Below, piece after piece: positions 35,101-43,094 of a stretch of 48,059 nt of DNA. The notes below the pieces were generated by a model. It had not been told where the DNA came from. It ran no database searches and saw nothing but the letters and a program-made list of their open reading frames with translations. A program made the translations under genes and the position numbers. The DNA is from Marinicella pacifica (GTDB taxonomy: Bacteria; Pseudomonadota; Gammaproteobacteria; Xanthomonadales; Marinicellaceae): NCBI RefSeq assembly GCF_014636635.1, contig NZ_BMEO01000015.1:1-48059 (forward strand). Reading direction: 5' to 3'. Numbering within the stretch: position 1 is the first letter of the stretch; the number at the start of each line of letters is the position of its first letter.

Positions 35101-35827
35101 AATCCCCCTCATTTAAACCGGCATTCACATCAAAGGTAACTTGTTGCCGGCCGTGACTGTAGTCCGGCAGGGTGTTTAAATTCCATTCAACCACACCATT
35201 ATTGAGCACACCATTACCTGTGGCGGAGGCATAAGTTGTCCCGGGTGGTACCGGAACACTCAACAGGGTATTTTGTGCCGGTGTGGCACTGTGGTTACCA
35301 TAAACCACATCATAAATAACCTGTCCACCGGCTTGCACAAAGTTTGACCGGGACTGAATGGTTAAATCCAATTCGCCTGTGGTGCTTGTGGTAATGGTTT
35401 TGTTGATGGTCTGGCGCAAATATCCATTTTCATAAAGTCTGATAATAAAATCAAGGTTTGAACCATCCGGTGTATTATTGGATATGGCAGAATTCACAGC
35501 GATTAATTTTGACTGCCCGGAAGCCAAACTGCCTAAGTCCGAAGTGTCCCAAAGAAACACTTCTCCGGTGCTACAAGAACCGTAACAGGCACCACCACCG
35601 ATTTGTCCTCTTATGTTGCCGTGCAAATACTGCGGCCACACCAGCTCAACCGACAAGTTACCGGTTACGGTGTTATCCGAATTGGATAACAGAATTTGGA
35701 CATCCACCATTTCACCGATGGCCGGCGGATTGGGATTAATTTCTACTGCCATTTGCGGTGTTGCTTGTGTAACGGCACTAACCATTAAAAGCCCTATTAA
35801 TAAACAAAGTTTGTTAAATTTTTTCAT
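32138..35827 (-). CDS. 1229-residue secreted repeat protein with DUF11-like modules and calcium-binding tail
   Basis: The protein has a signal peptide (to about VTQA, residue 22) and then five related units of about 250 residues. Each has a first Ig-like half (EVNPNPxExxETFDIQLKIxNTG) with two conserved cysteines in the middle three units (QCVDYVR...Y.GC). A second, DUF11-like half follows (YGNHSxxxAxNxxL, FVSASGNGxxNNGVVxW). The three middle units are near copies, with a DNA period of about 750 bp. The end has aspartate-rich thrombospondin-type-3/EF-hand-like calcium loops (DFDNDGIADPFDED, DDDDDGMPDWW) and terminates DLIFEDGFES. It resembles large surface adhesin or matrix-type proteins. The tail matches other exported proteins here. 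No catalytic domain is seen. Confidence 0.85.
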   Translation of the reverse strand: MKKFNKLCLLIGLLMVSAVTQATPQMAVEINPNPPAIGEMVDVQILLSNSDNTVTGNLSVELVWPQYLHGNIRGQIGGGACYGSCSTGEVFLWDTSDLGSLASGQSKLIAVNSAISNNTPDGSNLDFIIRLYENGYLRQTINKTITTSTTGELDLTIQSRSNFVQAGGQVIYDVVYGNHSATPAQNTLLSVPVPPGTTYASATGNGVLNNGVVEWNLNTLPDYSHGRQQVTFDVNAGLNEGDFINIESAEISADYNFVNQSAFADAIGVIKAHETLKFSVEVNPNPIESGETFDIQLKISNTGSVNEDLSGLTFQCVDYVREYYKTTGGATNYNGCYGGEFITWSDTALGVLPPGETVVVSVNSYVNQGTNSGQVIPFEALVFVDGYWRGRVSHSIAVDNDSGLDLTVSPQNNPVAQNNQLIYNLSYGNHSTAQATNAVLSFPLPEGAIFVSASGNGSLNGDVVEWTIGTIAANSHGFHQLTLLVDGGLTDGTPLLVESAVLQATINYLPQEAQATAVTHVKTNEPLRFEMEVNPNPVEPTETFDIQLKITNTGVVNEDLSGLKFQCVDYVRIYYKATGGATNYSGCDAGEFIDWSDAVLGILPPGESHVISVNSYVNQGVASGRVIPFEVMMYAGGLWRGSVYDNVVVDADSGLDLAVYPQSDPVAQGAQLLYKLNYGNHSNLQANNTHLTFPIPEDTTFVSASGNGVFNNGVVFWNLAELATGQFGQEQVIVAVDNGLADGETLVVNAAALKASINYLTETVQATAVSQVKMNEPLQFEMEVNPNPVEPSETFDIQLKITNTGMVNEDLSDLLFQCVDYVRMYYKTTGGATNYSGCSGGEFIAWSDANLGLLPPGESMVLSVNSYAGQGVASGRVIPFEAMVYVDGLWRGGVYSNTTVDADSGLDLAIDPQMDPVMPGAQLTYHLTYGNHSGFQAINASLVFSVPQGTSFVSASGGGIENNGTVTWQLSQINSGQGGREQVVVEVDSALPQGALLTVENGFIQADIDGLSQSSHAMSSSEVNLPVDFALDIMAWPVPVDTNDQLNMLIDIKNLQTVNSDNLSLRLMWPDYMDQYPVATNGGSCSDCGIGGYLSWDENDLSLLPPQGILNISVVEDVDYYTQRGRVIPFEIELFEGGIYRRSISDSVLVGDFTDFDNDGIADPFDEDDDDDGMPDWWENYYGLNPYNPADAHQDPDNDNFTNLQEYLNGTHPFISDIPDLIFEDGFES
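33470..35000 (-). repeat. About 750-bp in-frame tandem repeats inside the large secreted-protein gene
   Basis: Near-identical segments recur at about 34985, 34235 and 33485 (coding for EVNPNPxExxETFD). Other recurring marks are YGNHS and SASGNG. The period is about 750 bp (250 codons). Such long in-frame repeats can change copy number by recombination. The outer two modules of the protein are more diverged. Confidence 0.75.
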
Positions 35828-36061
35828 GCTGCTTTCCCATTGAACTGATTGATTAATTCTTAAGTCGACAAATCACTTAAAAATGCATCATTTATTTTCA
35901 TTAATTATTAGATGGTATGTGCCAAAGAACCACTTTACGGTCAATATGCGACTATAATTAAGTGTCCGGGCAGTGAGGAAAGGTCATATTTTGGTGTGCC
36001 AACTTTTCCCAAGCCACCCGGACACTTATCTTTTAGTCGATATTGATGCTGTATTTACCTC
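35828..36061. promoter_or_regulatory. Divergent intergenic region with a 68-bp imperfect palindrome
   Basis: It holds the promoters of the large repeat-protein gene (minus) and the exporter gene (plus). The only clear structure is the palindrome at 35960-36027. No gene is seen. Confidence 0.45.
35960..36027. repeat. 68-bp hairpin element (outer 11-bp perfect inverted repeat)
   Basis: AAGTGTCCGGG (35960-35970) is the exact reverse complement of CCCGGACACTT (36017-36027). Inside, GGAAAGGT pairs with ACTTTTCC over 8 bp (one G-U). The loop holds a small TTGG...CCAA dyad. It may be a MITE-like remnant, a structured RNA or an operator; no flanking duplication or transposase is visible. No second copy was found in the window. 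Confidence 0.6.
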
Positions 36062-36979
36062 ATGAAAAATCATTCAGTAAACAACCACCTTCTGCAGACC
36101 AAATTGAATTCAGCCACTCTTTTGGGGCTGACAGCGGTTATTTTATGGTCGTTATCAGCACTCATGATGGTGCTGACCGGCAATGTACCGGCCTTTATGA
36201 CGCTGGCCGTGAGTTCTTTGCTAACCTGCTTTTATTATGTGGCTATCCATTTCTTATGGCGACCCGTGATTCCTGCTGTTGCACGGCTCAATACTGGCTT
36301 CTGGGTGAGTTTTGTCGGTATATTTGGTTATTTTTGTTGTTATGTGCTGTCTTTCAAACTGGCGCCGGCTTTGCATGTTAATTTGCTCAATTATTTATGG
36401 CCGGTTTTCACTGCGTTGTTGGGCGGCTTGTTTTTTAGGGTGGCTCGACTGGATCGGGTGTTTTGGTTTTGGCTGATGACGGCATTTATCGGTTGTGTCG
36501 GCTTATTAACATTCAGTCATACAGGTGAATTCACGGTGTCTGAAAATGCTCATTGGGGCTATCTCCTGGCTTTAATGGCCGCCTTGATATGGGCGCTCTA
36601 CAATAATCTGACCCGACTTATTCAGGCTCCCCGAGGTGGTTTATTTTATGTGTTTGGGCTTATGGGATTGTGTGCCGGTATCATCAGCATTGTGTTTGAA
36701 AGCCCGATCATACCCGATAGCCGGGAATGGTTTGGTTTGGTGGGTTTTTCTGTGGTTAATTTGGGTTATATTGCCTGGGAAGCGGCCCTGAAAAGCCGCC
36801 ATATAAAACCGGTGCTGGGTTTGGCTTATTTGATTCCTGTGTTTTCCACGGCGATTTTAATCGTGTTTCTGGGGGCAAGCCTCACAAGGGCGTTTATTGT
36901 CTTTGCGCTGTTAATTTTAGTGTCTTCGGTGATGATTAACCGGCGTAATGCACGAAAACCTATTCAGCAATCGGTTTAA
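36062..36979 (+). CDS. EamA/DMT-family exporter, YddG-like
   Basis: The 305-residue protein has about ten membrane helices in two EamA repeats. Segments LLNYLWPVFTALLGGLFF, YLLALMAALIWALYNNLTRL and YIAWEAALKSRHIKPVLGLAYLIPVFST align well in order with the aromatic amino-acid and paraquat exporter YddG. Substrate is uncertain. The start ATG at 36062 has no Shine-Dalgarno motif. The gene is convergent with the GNAT gene, overlapping it by 4 bp. Confidence 0.86.
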   Translation: MKNHSVNNHLLQTKLNSATLLGLTAVILWSLSALMMVLTGNVPAFMTLAVSSLLTCFYYVAIHFLWRPVIPAVARLNTGFWVSFVGIFGYFCCYVLSFKLAPALHVNLLNYLWPVFTALLGGLFFRVARLDRVFWFWLMTAFIGCVGLLTFSHTGEFTVSENAHWGYLLALMAALIWALYNNLTRLIQAPRGGLFYVFGLMGLCAGIISIVFESPIIPDSREWFGLVGFSVVNLGYIAWEAALKSRHIKPVLGLAYLIPVFSTAILIVFLGASLTRAFIVFALLILVSSVMINRRNARKPIQQSV

Positions 36980-37449
36980 CGGGAGGGGTAACGCTTCAAG
37001 ACATAACGATGTTCTTCAGGTCGATAATAACCCGCTTTGTATTCTTTTTCAGTAAAGCCAAATTTCTGGCACACATGCAACATGCTATTATTTTCGGGAT
37101 CGACTGTAGTCAAACAAGCAAAACCATGGCGATCACATTCCTTTACAACCTGAGAGAACAGGCCTTGTCCCACACCTTGACCACGAAATTTACGATCAAC
37201 AACCACCTTAAGCAATACAAAAATCGCCTTATCATTGGCCCGAAACACATTGGCAAAACCAATGATTTTTTCATCATGTTCAGCCACGAAAACAGCGGAA
37301 TACGCCACAAAAAACCGCCAAAGATGCTCCCCGTCCGGTATATAGTCGGCAGCTTTATTTTGTTGCCACCCGACGCGGTCTAAAGCGGCAATTTGCAGAA
37401 AATCAGCCACTTGCGCCCGCCTGATTTTATAAGGGCTCGGGCGATTCAA
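36976..37449 (-). CDS. GNAT-family N-acetyltransferase
   Basis: This 157-residue protein has the acetyl-CoA loop RGQGVGQGLFSQVV and the terminal YRPEEHRYVLKRYP beta strand, a typical single GNAT domain. The acceptor substrate is unknown. The start touches the stop of the M48 gene (0 bp gap), so it is the last gene of the CHASE2/M48 operon. Confidence 0.9.
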   Translation of the reverse strand: MNRPSPYKIRRAQVADFLQIAALDRVGWQQNKAADYIPDGEHLWRFFVAYSAVFVAEHDEKIIGFANVFRANDKAIFVLLKVVVDRKFRGQGVGQGLFSQVVKECDRHGFACLTTVDPENNSMLHVCQKFGFTEKEYKAGYYRPEEHRYVLKRYPSR

Positions 37450-39384
37450 TTAAATTGACTCAACGGCTGTTCCAACCTTGGCTTGGTTATCTTGTTCTTC
37501 TTTCATGCGTTGCTTTCTTTGCTCGATCAATTGTTCTGTTTGTTCTCTTATTTCGCTTATTTGTCGATAACTTTTTACAGAACTAAAGGGACGATTACTT
37601 ACCATTCCACAGGATTCCCACCAGTTAATGTCCTCAAATTTGGCTCTTGCAAACGGATTTGTCTTTTGTAATTCTTCGTCAGCCGTTTTTTTCATGACAT
37701 CTAAATCATTGCGGATAACACCACAAAACTTGGCTGAATCAAAATGACTTCTGTCCTGACACAATTCCAGTGATTCATCAAATCTTTGATAATCTTTAGC
37801 TTGGCAAGCCAAAAACACATGATGTAAATGAAAAGGATGGATATCATAGTATTCAGCACCCTGTTGAATAACCGCCTCTGCTTGGCTGACCATACCCAGA
37901 TTTATGTAGGCCTCAGCCAATAATACAAACATATCTTGTGGAATAATAAATTGTTTATCCTCGGCTTGTTGCGCAAAGTTTTCGTTATGGCAGTCTTTAT
38001 TGTCAAACTGCATGATATATAAACATGCATTTTCAACAGCATCTTTGTTTTTTCCTTGTGCTATCCTTAATTTAGAACGCACCACCCATTGTTTGATAAC
38101 CGCCGGCTGGTAGAGTTCTTTATTTTTCTTTTTGGATATGTTTCTCCAAGCCTCTTTAATATTTTTTTCTGCTTTGTTGTATTCACCCAAATCAATTTGA
38201 TTGTTGGCTATTTCCAGCAGTTCAAACTCATTGTATAGCGCTATAATTTGGTTTTTTATTTCATCATAACTTAATTCACCCGGCTCACTTTTTGATGGGC
38301 GATCGCCACCATAATCAAACTTATCAATATAATCGTCAACCCGGTAATAGCGAATGGCTGCTTTCATATGACTTCTTCTTTTGTCACTCAGCCAACCACT
38401 GAATTTATTTGCCACTTTAGCCGCGTACTGCTGTACAACCTGTGCCAGTATCAATTTAAGCACATCATCGCCGGCCAAACGGGTTAATTCATGACTGACC
38501 CATGACTGAAAAAATGGATCTGCTAATTCCAACAAAGATTCAGCTGACTCAAGAACTGCTTCGGTTCGGGTCTCATCATCATGTAAAAGCTGAAGCATTT
38601 TCTTAGCTGAATCGGGGTTAACACCTGCTATTTCCATTAAATCAGTTGCTAAATAATCGGCCTGTTCTTCATTTTTACGAGACACCCGTGTGTTCATATA
38701 ATGCAACTTTACATCATTCATTAACGCACCCAGTATGACTGCATTGGCAATCTCTTCTTGACCGGATTTTTTCAAGTATAAATGAACATTGTCGCCACTT
38801 GATTTGCTTTCTATATTGGCAAAATATGTGGCCACCGTGGCTATTTGGACGAACTTTTCTAACGATTTGGCCTGACCTTCTCTATCCACACTGGTGTCCG
38901 GGTGTTTTAAGATAATGTGGGCAATTTCGTGCGCCAGTACCGCCACAATCTCACCTTCTGTTTTGGCATCCATAATCCATTGTGATGTCAATAAAATGAT
39001 GTTGTTATGAGAGGCATGTGCATTTAAGGTTTTTCCATACACCACATAAACTTCTATCTGATCCAACAATTGTTGATGAATGTCCGGAAAATCATCCGCC
39101 AGTACATCAATCAAATCATTGCTTAAACGTTGGACATAATTTTGAACGTCGCCACCGATAAAATACTGCTTATCAAAATCTGCCGAACGAATCTTTAAGA
39201 CACCGTCACTGCCACTTTTTATTTTCTTGAGGTTTTTGTTGCGTATCTTTACCAACTCCTCAATAACTTGAACCTTTGGAACTTTCTTTTTAGGCTGATC
39301 TTCCTCGGGTAAAATAGCATGACTAAAGGAGACCTGAAACAAAATCACAGTGATTGTCGCTCTCAAAAATAACAACCGGCTCAT
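37450..39384 (-). CDS. M48-family metallopeptidase with TPR-like C-terminus
   Basis: The 644-residue exported protein has a signal peptide (FSHA, near 23). The zinc motif HEIAH is at 152-156 and the third ligand glutamate region is NEEQADYLATDLM (near 240). The C-terminal half (about 370-600) is alpha-helical, resembling TPR repeats seen in BepA/YfgC-type periplasmic proteases, although the domain order and length differ. It is probably a periplasmic quality-control protease acting on envelope proteins. It overlaps the small secreted gene by 4 bp. Confidence 0.85.
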   Translation of the reverse strand: MSRLLFLRATITVILFQVSFSHAILPEEDQPKKKVPKVQVIEELVKIRNKNLKKIKSGSDGVLKIRSADFDKQYFIGGDVQNYVQRLSNDLIDVLADDFPDIHQQLLDQIEVYVVYGKTLNAHASHNNIILLTSQWIMDAKTEGEIVAVLAHEIAHIILKHPDTSVDREGQAKSLEKFVQIATVATYFANIESKSSGDNVHLYLKKSGQEEIANAVILGALMNDVKLHYMNTRVSRKNEEQADYLATDLMEIAGVNPDSAKKMLQLLHDDETRTEAVLESAESLLELADPFFQSWVSHELTRLAGDDVLKLILAQVVQQYAAKVANKFSGWLSDKRRSHMKAAIRYYRVDDYIDKFDYGGDRPSKSEPGELSYDEIKNQIIALYNEFELLEIANNQIDLGEYNKAEKNIKEAWRNISKKKNKELYQPAVIKQWVVRSKLRIAQGKNKDAVENACLYIMQFDNKDCHNENFAQQAEDKQFIIPQDMFVLLAEAYINLGMVSQAEAVIQQGAEYYDIHPFHLHHVFLACQAKDYQRFDESLELCQDRSHFDSAKFCGVIRNDLDVMKKTADEELQKTNPFARAKFEDINWWESCGMVSNRPFSSVKSYRQISEIREQTEQLIEQRKQRMKEEQDNQAKVGTAVESI

Positions 39385-39758
39385 CGTTCACACACAGAAG
39401 TGGTTTCTGCTCTTTGCTCATTTTTACCGAGATTAGATTGGGTGCAACTTAAGCCTGTGGCTGTTCTTGTATCAAAATCAGGACTTAAAATGACTTTTGC
39501 CCGTGAAAAGCTGTACTCATTCCCTTGGTAAGTAATCACCAGATGTTCATTCGATTTACCGGCAAAACCAATAACCGCCACTTGCGAAGGTTGGCCCAAT
39601 TCAGATGATTTAATCTTGATGGAATTTTTTGCCTCTGGATATTCCCACAATTTAAGCATTTCCTTTTTGAACTTAACGATTGGAAAGGCAGGGCTCTCCT
39701 GGCTTTGCGCAAAAACAGCGCCTGTGGCAAATAGCATGATTAAGATATATCTGATCAT
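39381..39758 (-). CDS. Small secreted hypothetical protein between CHASE2 and M48 genes
   Basis: The start is the ATG at 39756-39758 (MIRYILIMLFATGAVFAQSQ), giving 125 residues with a clear signal peptide. An upstream extension lacks a signal peptide and would run into the neighbour. A strong AGGAGA lies upstream and the ATG overlaps the CHASE2 stop (TAATG). Two cysteines near the C-terminus could form a disulfide. I recognise no family. FecR-like features (beta-strand rich, short) are possible but not shown. It probably acts with the M48 protease or CHASE2 sensor. Confidence 0.8.
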   Translation of the reverse strand: MIRYILIMLFATGAVFAQSQESPAFPIVKFKKEMLKLWEYPEAKNSIKIKSSELGQPSQVAVIGFAGKSNEHLVITYQGNEYSFSRAKVILSPDFDTRTATGLSCTQSNLGKNEQRAETTSVCER

Positions 39759-41023
39759 TATGGATTCTCCTTTAGTTGGTTTGATGGTGAACGTGCAGTC
39801 AAACGAAAAATATTTAACGCAAATAACCACACAAAAAAATAGTAAATCGTTTCATACATAAATATATTGGTGGCCAGTAAACCGATGATATTACTTGGAT
39901 CACTACGTAATAAGAGATGGCTCAAGGCCACGCCCAGCACAGTAATTACAAAACAGAAAACAGCCCATAAAAACGTTTTCAATAACACCTTGCCCACTTG
40001 ACGCGGTTGCTTGAAATCATCTTCATTCAAGGTTGATTCAAAACGTAAAAACAGACACAAATTGGTGATCAGTAAAAGTATTTCGATTAATCCCCCAGCC
40101 CCCTGACCGGCGAAAAGCGGCAAGGAATCATCTCGTTTAATGTAGTTATCCCCGTATTTAATCAGGTTATCCAAAGCCAACGCATGTAAAAACACACCCG
40201 GCACCTGACCGTAAATCGGATTCGGAAAGAAATCTTTAGAAGCCGGGCGCTCACTACCGAAAAAAACAATGCGATCGGTGAATTGTTCTGTGGCTTGCTG
40301 ATGCGACACCACCATATCCTGGACTTTAAATTTATCAAAATACGGTTTGTCGTCAGGATGATCAGCACAATGCAGCACACAATCCCAACCGGCTTTGAGT
40401 TTTGACCAAAAACCACTGCCTTGCGGTAAAGGCCGACTGGGCCATTTTAAAAACATCGGTACCTGATAACGCTGATCGACTTCTGTGTAAAAATCATGAT
40501 ATATCTGCACACCCGCCATGAAATGATTGTTACTATCCCGAATCGGATAATAACCCAATTCCAGATCATCCCAACGCGTGCCAATGGGCTTTAACCACTG
40601 AGCAATATCCGGATCAGAATTTTCACTGACAATCCCATAAATCGGCACCTCATAATCATGGGCGTCCGCCAAAACCTCGACCAGCGCGTCTTTGTATTCA
40701 GCATGCAGCCGCTGTTCAAAATTAATATCAACAACAATGGCTTTGGGGCTGTAATCAATCAGAAATTCAAGCCATTTGGCATAATCAATGTAAGAAGGCG
40801 GCCATTGCTCGACACTGTGTTGATCGGTGTTCACCACCACAATGTCATCAGGTTCCCGGGGGTAAAAGTAAGACAGAAACCGTGTGGTCACATTCTGACT
40901 CATTTGGTTGGTGTATTCTTCCAGATGAAAGTAGTCTTTAATTACAAAAACATAGACACCCAGTAAGGTCACCATCAATTTGGCAAAAAATATATTATCG
41001 AACCTGAACTTTTTAGCAAACAA
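39758..41023 (-). CDS. CHASE2-domain membrane protein without cytoplasmic output domain
   Basis: The 421-residue protein has a membrane helix at about 14-30, a large periplasmic CHASE2 domain (about 50-300; PDDIVVVNTDQHSVEQWPPS, IVFFGSERPASKDFF, PGVFLHALALDNLI) and about three closing helices (315-405). There is no cyclase, kinase or GGDEF domain, unlike most CHASE2 sensors. It may therefore signal through a partner or have a periplasmic function. It is the first gene of the CHASE2/secreted protein/M48/GNAT operon. Confidence 0.88.
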   Translation of the reverse strand: MFAKKFRFDNIFFAKLMVTLLGVYVFVIKDYFHLEEYTNQMSQNVTTRFLSYFYPREPDDIVVVNTDQHSVEQWPPSYIDYAKWLEFLIDYSPKAIVVDINFEQRLHAEYKDALVEVLADAHDYEVPIYGIVSENSDPDIAQWLKPIGTRWDDLELGYYPIRDSNNHFMAGVQIYHDFYTEVDQRYQVPMFLKWPSRPLPQGSGFWSKLKAGWDCVLHCADHPDDKPYFDKFKVQDMVVSHQQATEQFTDRIVFFGSERPASKDFFPNPIYGQVPGVFLHALALDNLIKYGDNYIKRDDSLPLFAGQGAGGLIEILLLITNLCLFLRFESTLNEDDFKQPRQVGKVLLKTFLWAVFCFVITVLGVALSHLLLRSDPSNIIGLLATNIFMYETIYYFFVWLFALNIFRLTARSPSNQLKENP

Positions 41024-41149
41024 CTGAAATATCTCACCTTTTTTTAAATAAAAATAATAAGCAAAATGTTCACTGTCAACTAAATTGTGCGCTAATTAAG
41101 CCCAAATCCATATTACAGGTCTTATTGAACTCAAACCAAAATATATTTC

Positions 41150-41184
41150 ACTGCCATGGTGACAATTTTTGCCACCATGACAGT
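41150..41184 (-). terminator. Hairpin ending the LRR/DUF4282/kinase operon
   Basis: ACTGCCATGGTGACAA (41150-41165) pairs with TTGCCACCATGACAGT (41169-41184) in 14 of 16 positions around a 3-base loop. It lies about 95 bp downstream of the LRR gene stop on the minus strand, in the 255-bp gap before the CHASE2 gene. The following sequence (minus) is AT-rich but not a pure U-tract. The remainder of the gap should hold the CHASE2 promoter. Confidence 0.6.
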
Positions 41185-41278
41185 ACTTACATCGCAAGGG
41201 CTTATTAAAGGCCAATCTCATCGAAAATAATATCCCAATAATATCTTTCAAAAATTTATAGAAATATAATAATGAGTG

Positions 41279-42682
41279 TCACTCAAAACTACCATCTGCG
41301 AAAATGGTGTCTCTGATGTTGACTGAACTAAAATTATTGCTGATGTCGGTATCTAAAATATTATCAGGAGGCAACAAGGTCGCTAACATCAAACCACTGT
41401 CTTCTTCATCTATTACTAAAAAAGCCCTAGAATTAAAAACCAAGCTTGAGTTTGCTGGTAAATCTAATAGCAAATCAAGATCACGATCAGAACTAATGCT
41501 TGGACAAACAGCACTCCCAGATTCTATTTCACAAGTCCAGCCATAATTGACAGTTCCATGTGGCAGGTTATGTATCAAGTTTGCTCCAAAAACATCAACT
41601 GCACTTAAGTTGCTAACTTTAATTTCATAATCATAGGAACTGGGTGAATTGCGAATTTCAGCTTCTACACTAACCTCCAAATCAACTTCTGTAGAAAAGT
41701 TCGATGTGTAGGTTGATACTGCAACACTCTTTTCACTGGTGACAGTGTTTTGATTGTATTCGCTGCTGGGGTTTGTGAAAGTTTCTATTTTGAAGTAGTA
41801 ATTTGTTGAAGGTGATAAACCTGTAACCGTGTGTGCAATCTCACTTTTGCTTACTGTTTCATGTATTTTAGTGAATGGGCCATTAGGGTTTTCAGATATA
41901 AATAGAGAATGGCCTCCTGAGTGAGCCCTGGTTTCCCAGTTAAACCCAGGAATCAATTTACTCCACTTTAGACTAATACTTGACTGACTTGATCCAGTTA
42001 TTTCAAACTCAGTGGGAGCTAATGTTTGAACTTCTCTATCGTAATCAAAAATATCAATGATGGCCTGATTATCCGTATACAAAGCATTGTACCCAATACC
42101 ACCTGCAACCAGACCAATCAAATTCTCATAACTTGTTGGGATTTCCCCATAAAACTTGTTTTTATTTAAAAACAAAAACCTCAAGCTGGTCATATGACCT
42201 ATCCAGTCTGGTAAATTACCTTCAAGTCGATTTGAATTTAGTTCCAAAGATATCAGGTTTAATTGACTTAATTCTTGTGGTATCTGACCTTCAATTAGAT
42301 TATTCCATAAATCTAAATATTCCAGATTTGATAAATTGCCTATTTCTGGAGGTATTGTGCCAGTCAAATGATTAAAACCTAATTCCAGATTTCTCAAATT
42401 GCTCAGGTTTTCAATATCTGAAGGTATTGAACCTGTTAAGTTATTACCATCTTCATATGCACCCAAAATTATCTTAGTAACTGTATCAACACCACAAGTT
42501 ATCCCATACCATGAATTATCACATGGATCTCCCACCAACCAGTTGGTGTTTTCATTCCAGTTGTCGCCATCGGTGCTGTTATACAGTGCCACCAGCGCAT
42601 CTCTTTCCGCTTGAGGAACAGCGGCTTGCGCTATGAAACCATAAAACAAGGCCACTAAAAATACATATAATTTGACTTTCAT
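41279..42682 (-). CDS. Secreted leucine-rich-repeat protein with FN3-like domain and IFADGSFE tail
   Basis: The 467-residue protein has a signal peptide (FIAQA, near 20), an N-terminal ERDALVALYNSTDGDNWNENTNW cap (short spans), and plant-type LRRs at about 70-190 (LTGSIPSDIENLSNL, LTGTIPPEIGNLSNLEYL). A fibronectin-III-like domain follows (about 225-325; LKWSKL, LSPSTNYYFKIETF) and then a DUF11-like beta domain. The last residues are DTIFADGSFE, close to the DLIFEDGFES tail elsewhere. It is the last gene of the kinase/DUF4282 operon and overlaps DUF4282 by 4 bp. It probably binds protein or glycan at the cell surface. Confidence 0.85.
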   Translation of the reverse strand: MKVKLYVFLVALFYGFIAQAAVPQAERDALVALYNSTDGDNWNENTNWLVGDPCDNSWYGITCGVDTVTKIILGAYEDGNNLTGSIPSDIENLSNLRNLELGFNHLTGTIPPEIGNLSNLEYLDLWNNLIEGQIPQELSQLNLISLELNSNRLEGNLPDWIGHMTSLRFLFLNKNKFYGEIPTSYENLIGLVAGGIGYNALYTDNQAIIDIFDYDREVQTLAPTEFEITGSSQSSISLKWSKLIPGFNWETRAHSGGHSLFISENPNGPFTKIHETVSKSEIAHTVTGLSPSTNYYFKIETFTNPSSEYNQNTVTSEKSVAVSTYTSNFSTEVDLEVSVEAEIRNSPSSYDYEIKVSNLSAVDVFGANLIHNLPHGTVNYGWTCEIESGSAVCPSISSDRDLDLLLDLPANSSLVFNSRAFLVIDEEDSGLMLATLLPPDNILDTDISNNFSSVNIRDTIFADGSFE

Positions 42683-42966
42683 GACTGCTCTCCTGATGGC
42701 TTGCTTGAGCGGATGTCTTGCAGGGCTTCGTTCATTTTGAACAGGACAATCAGTAGTTCACACCAGATTCTGGTGACAACAATACCAATAACGATTGTAC
42801 CCAAGCCCACCAAAAACTGAACAAAGGTCATGCTGCGATATCCCATATTCATCACGGCTAAACCGGCAATAACCGAGCCGGCCATTAGCAACCAATAGAT
42901 AAAGGTGATGACCTGAGGGGTGATGAGATTATTAAAATTTAATAGTTCTTTGGCTAAATCTTTCAT
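42679..42966 (-). CDS. DUF4282 membrane protein
   Basis: This is a 95-residue protein with two membrane segments (about 18-38 and 48-75). The stretch GLGTIVIGIVVTRIWCELLIV and NEALQDIR match the DUF4282 family. No function is established. It lies between the Ser/Thr kinase (128-bp gap) and the LRR gene (4-bp overlap). Confidence 0.8.
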   Translation of the reverse strand: MKDLAKELLNFNNLITPQVITFIYWLLMAGSVIAGLAVMNMGYRSMTFVQFLVGLGTIVIGIVVTRIWCELLIVLFKMNEALQDIRSSKPSGEQS

Positions 42967-43094
42967 GATTCTTTTCTCTTTTAACTTACAGTAATTAATA
43001 AGTCGTCAAGAGGGACTGAATCACCTCAACTATTTTCAATAAATCTTAATTTTTATTTTAAAAGGGCGCTCTGGCAGGCGTTTGTATAATTGGC

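Noticed and set aside
39759-39830. Longer start for the small secreted protein before M48
   Set aside because: The extension lies inside the CHASE2 gene and hides the signal peptide; the ATG at 39758 has a good ribosome site and a TAATG junction.
10639-42682. C-terminal tails as PEP-CTERM or GlyGly-CTERM sorting signals
   Set aside because: No membrane helix or basic terminus follows the motif, and no exosortase or rhombosortase gene is nearby.
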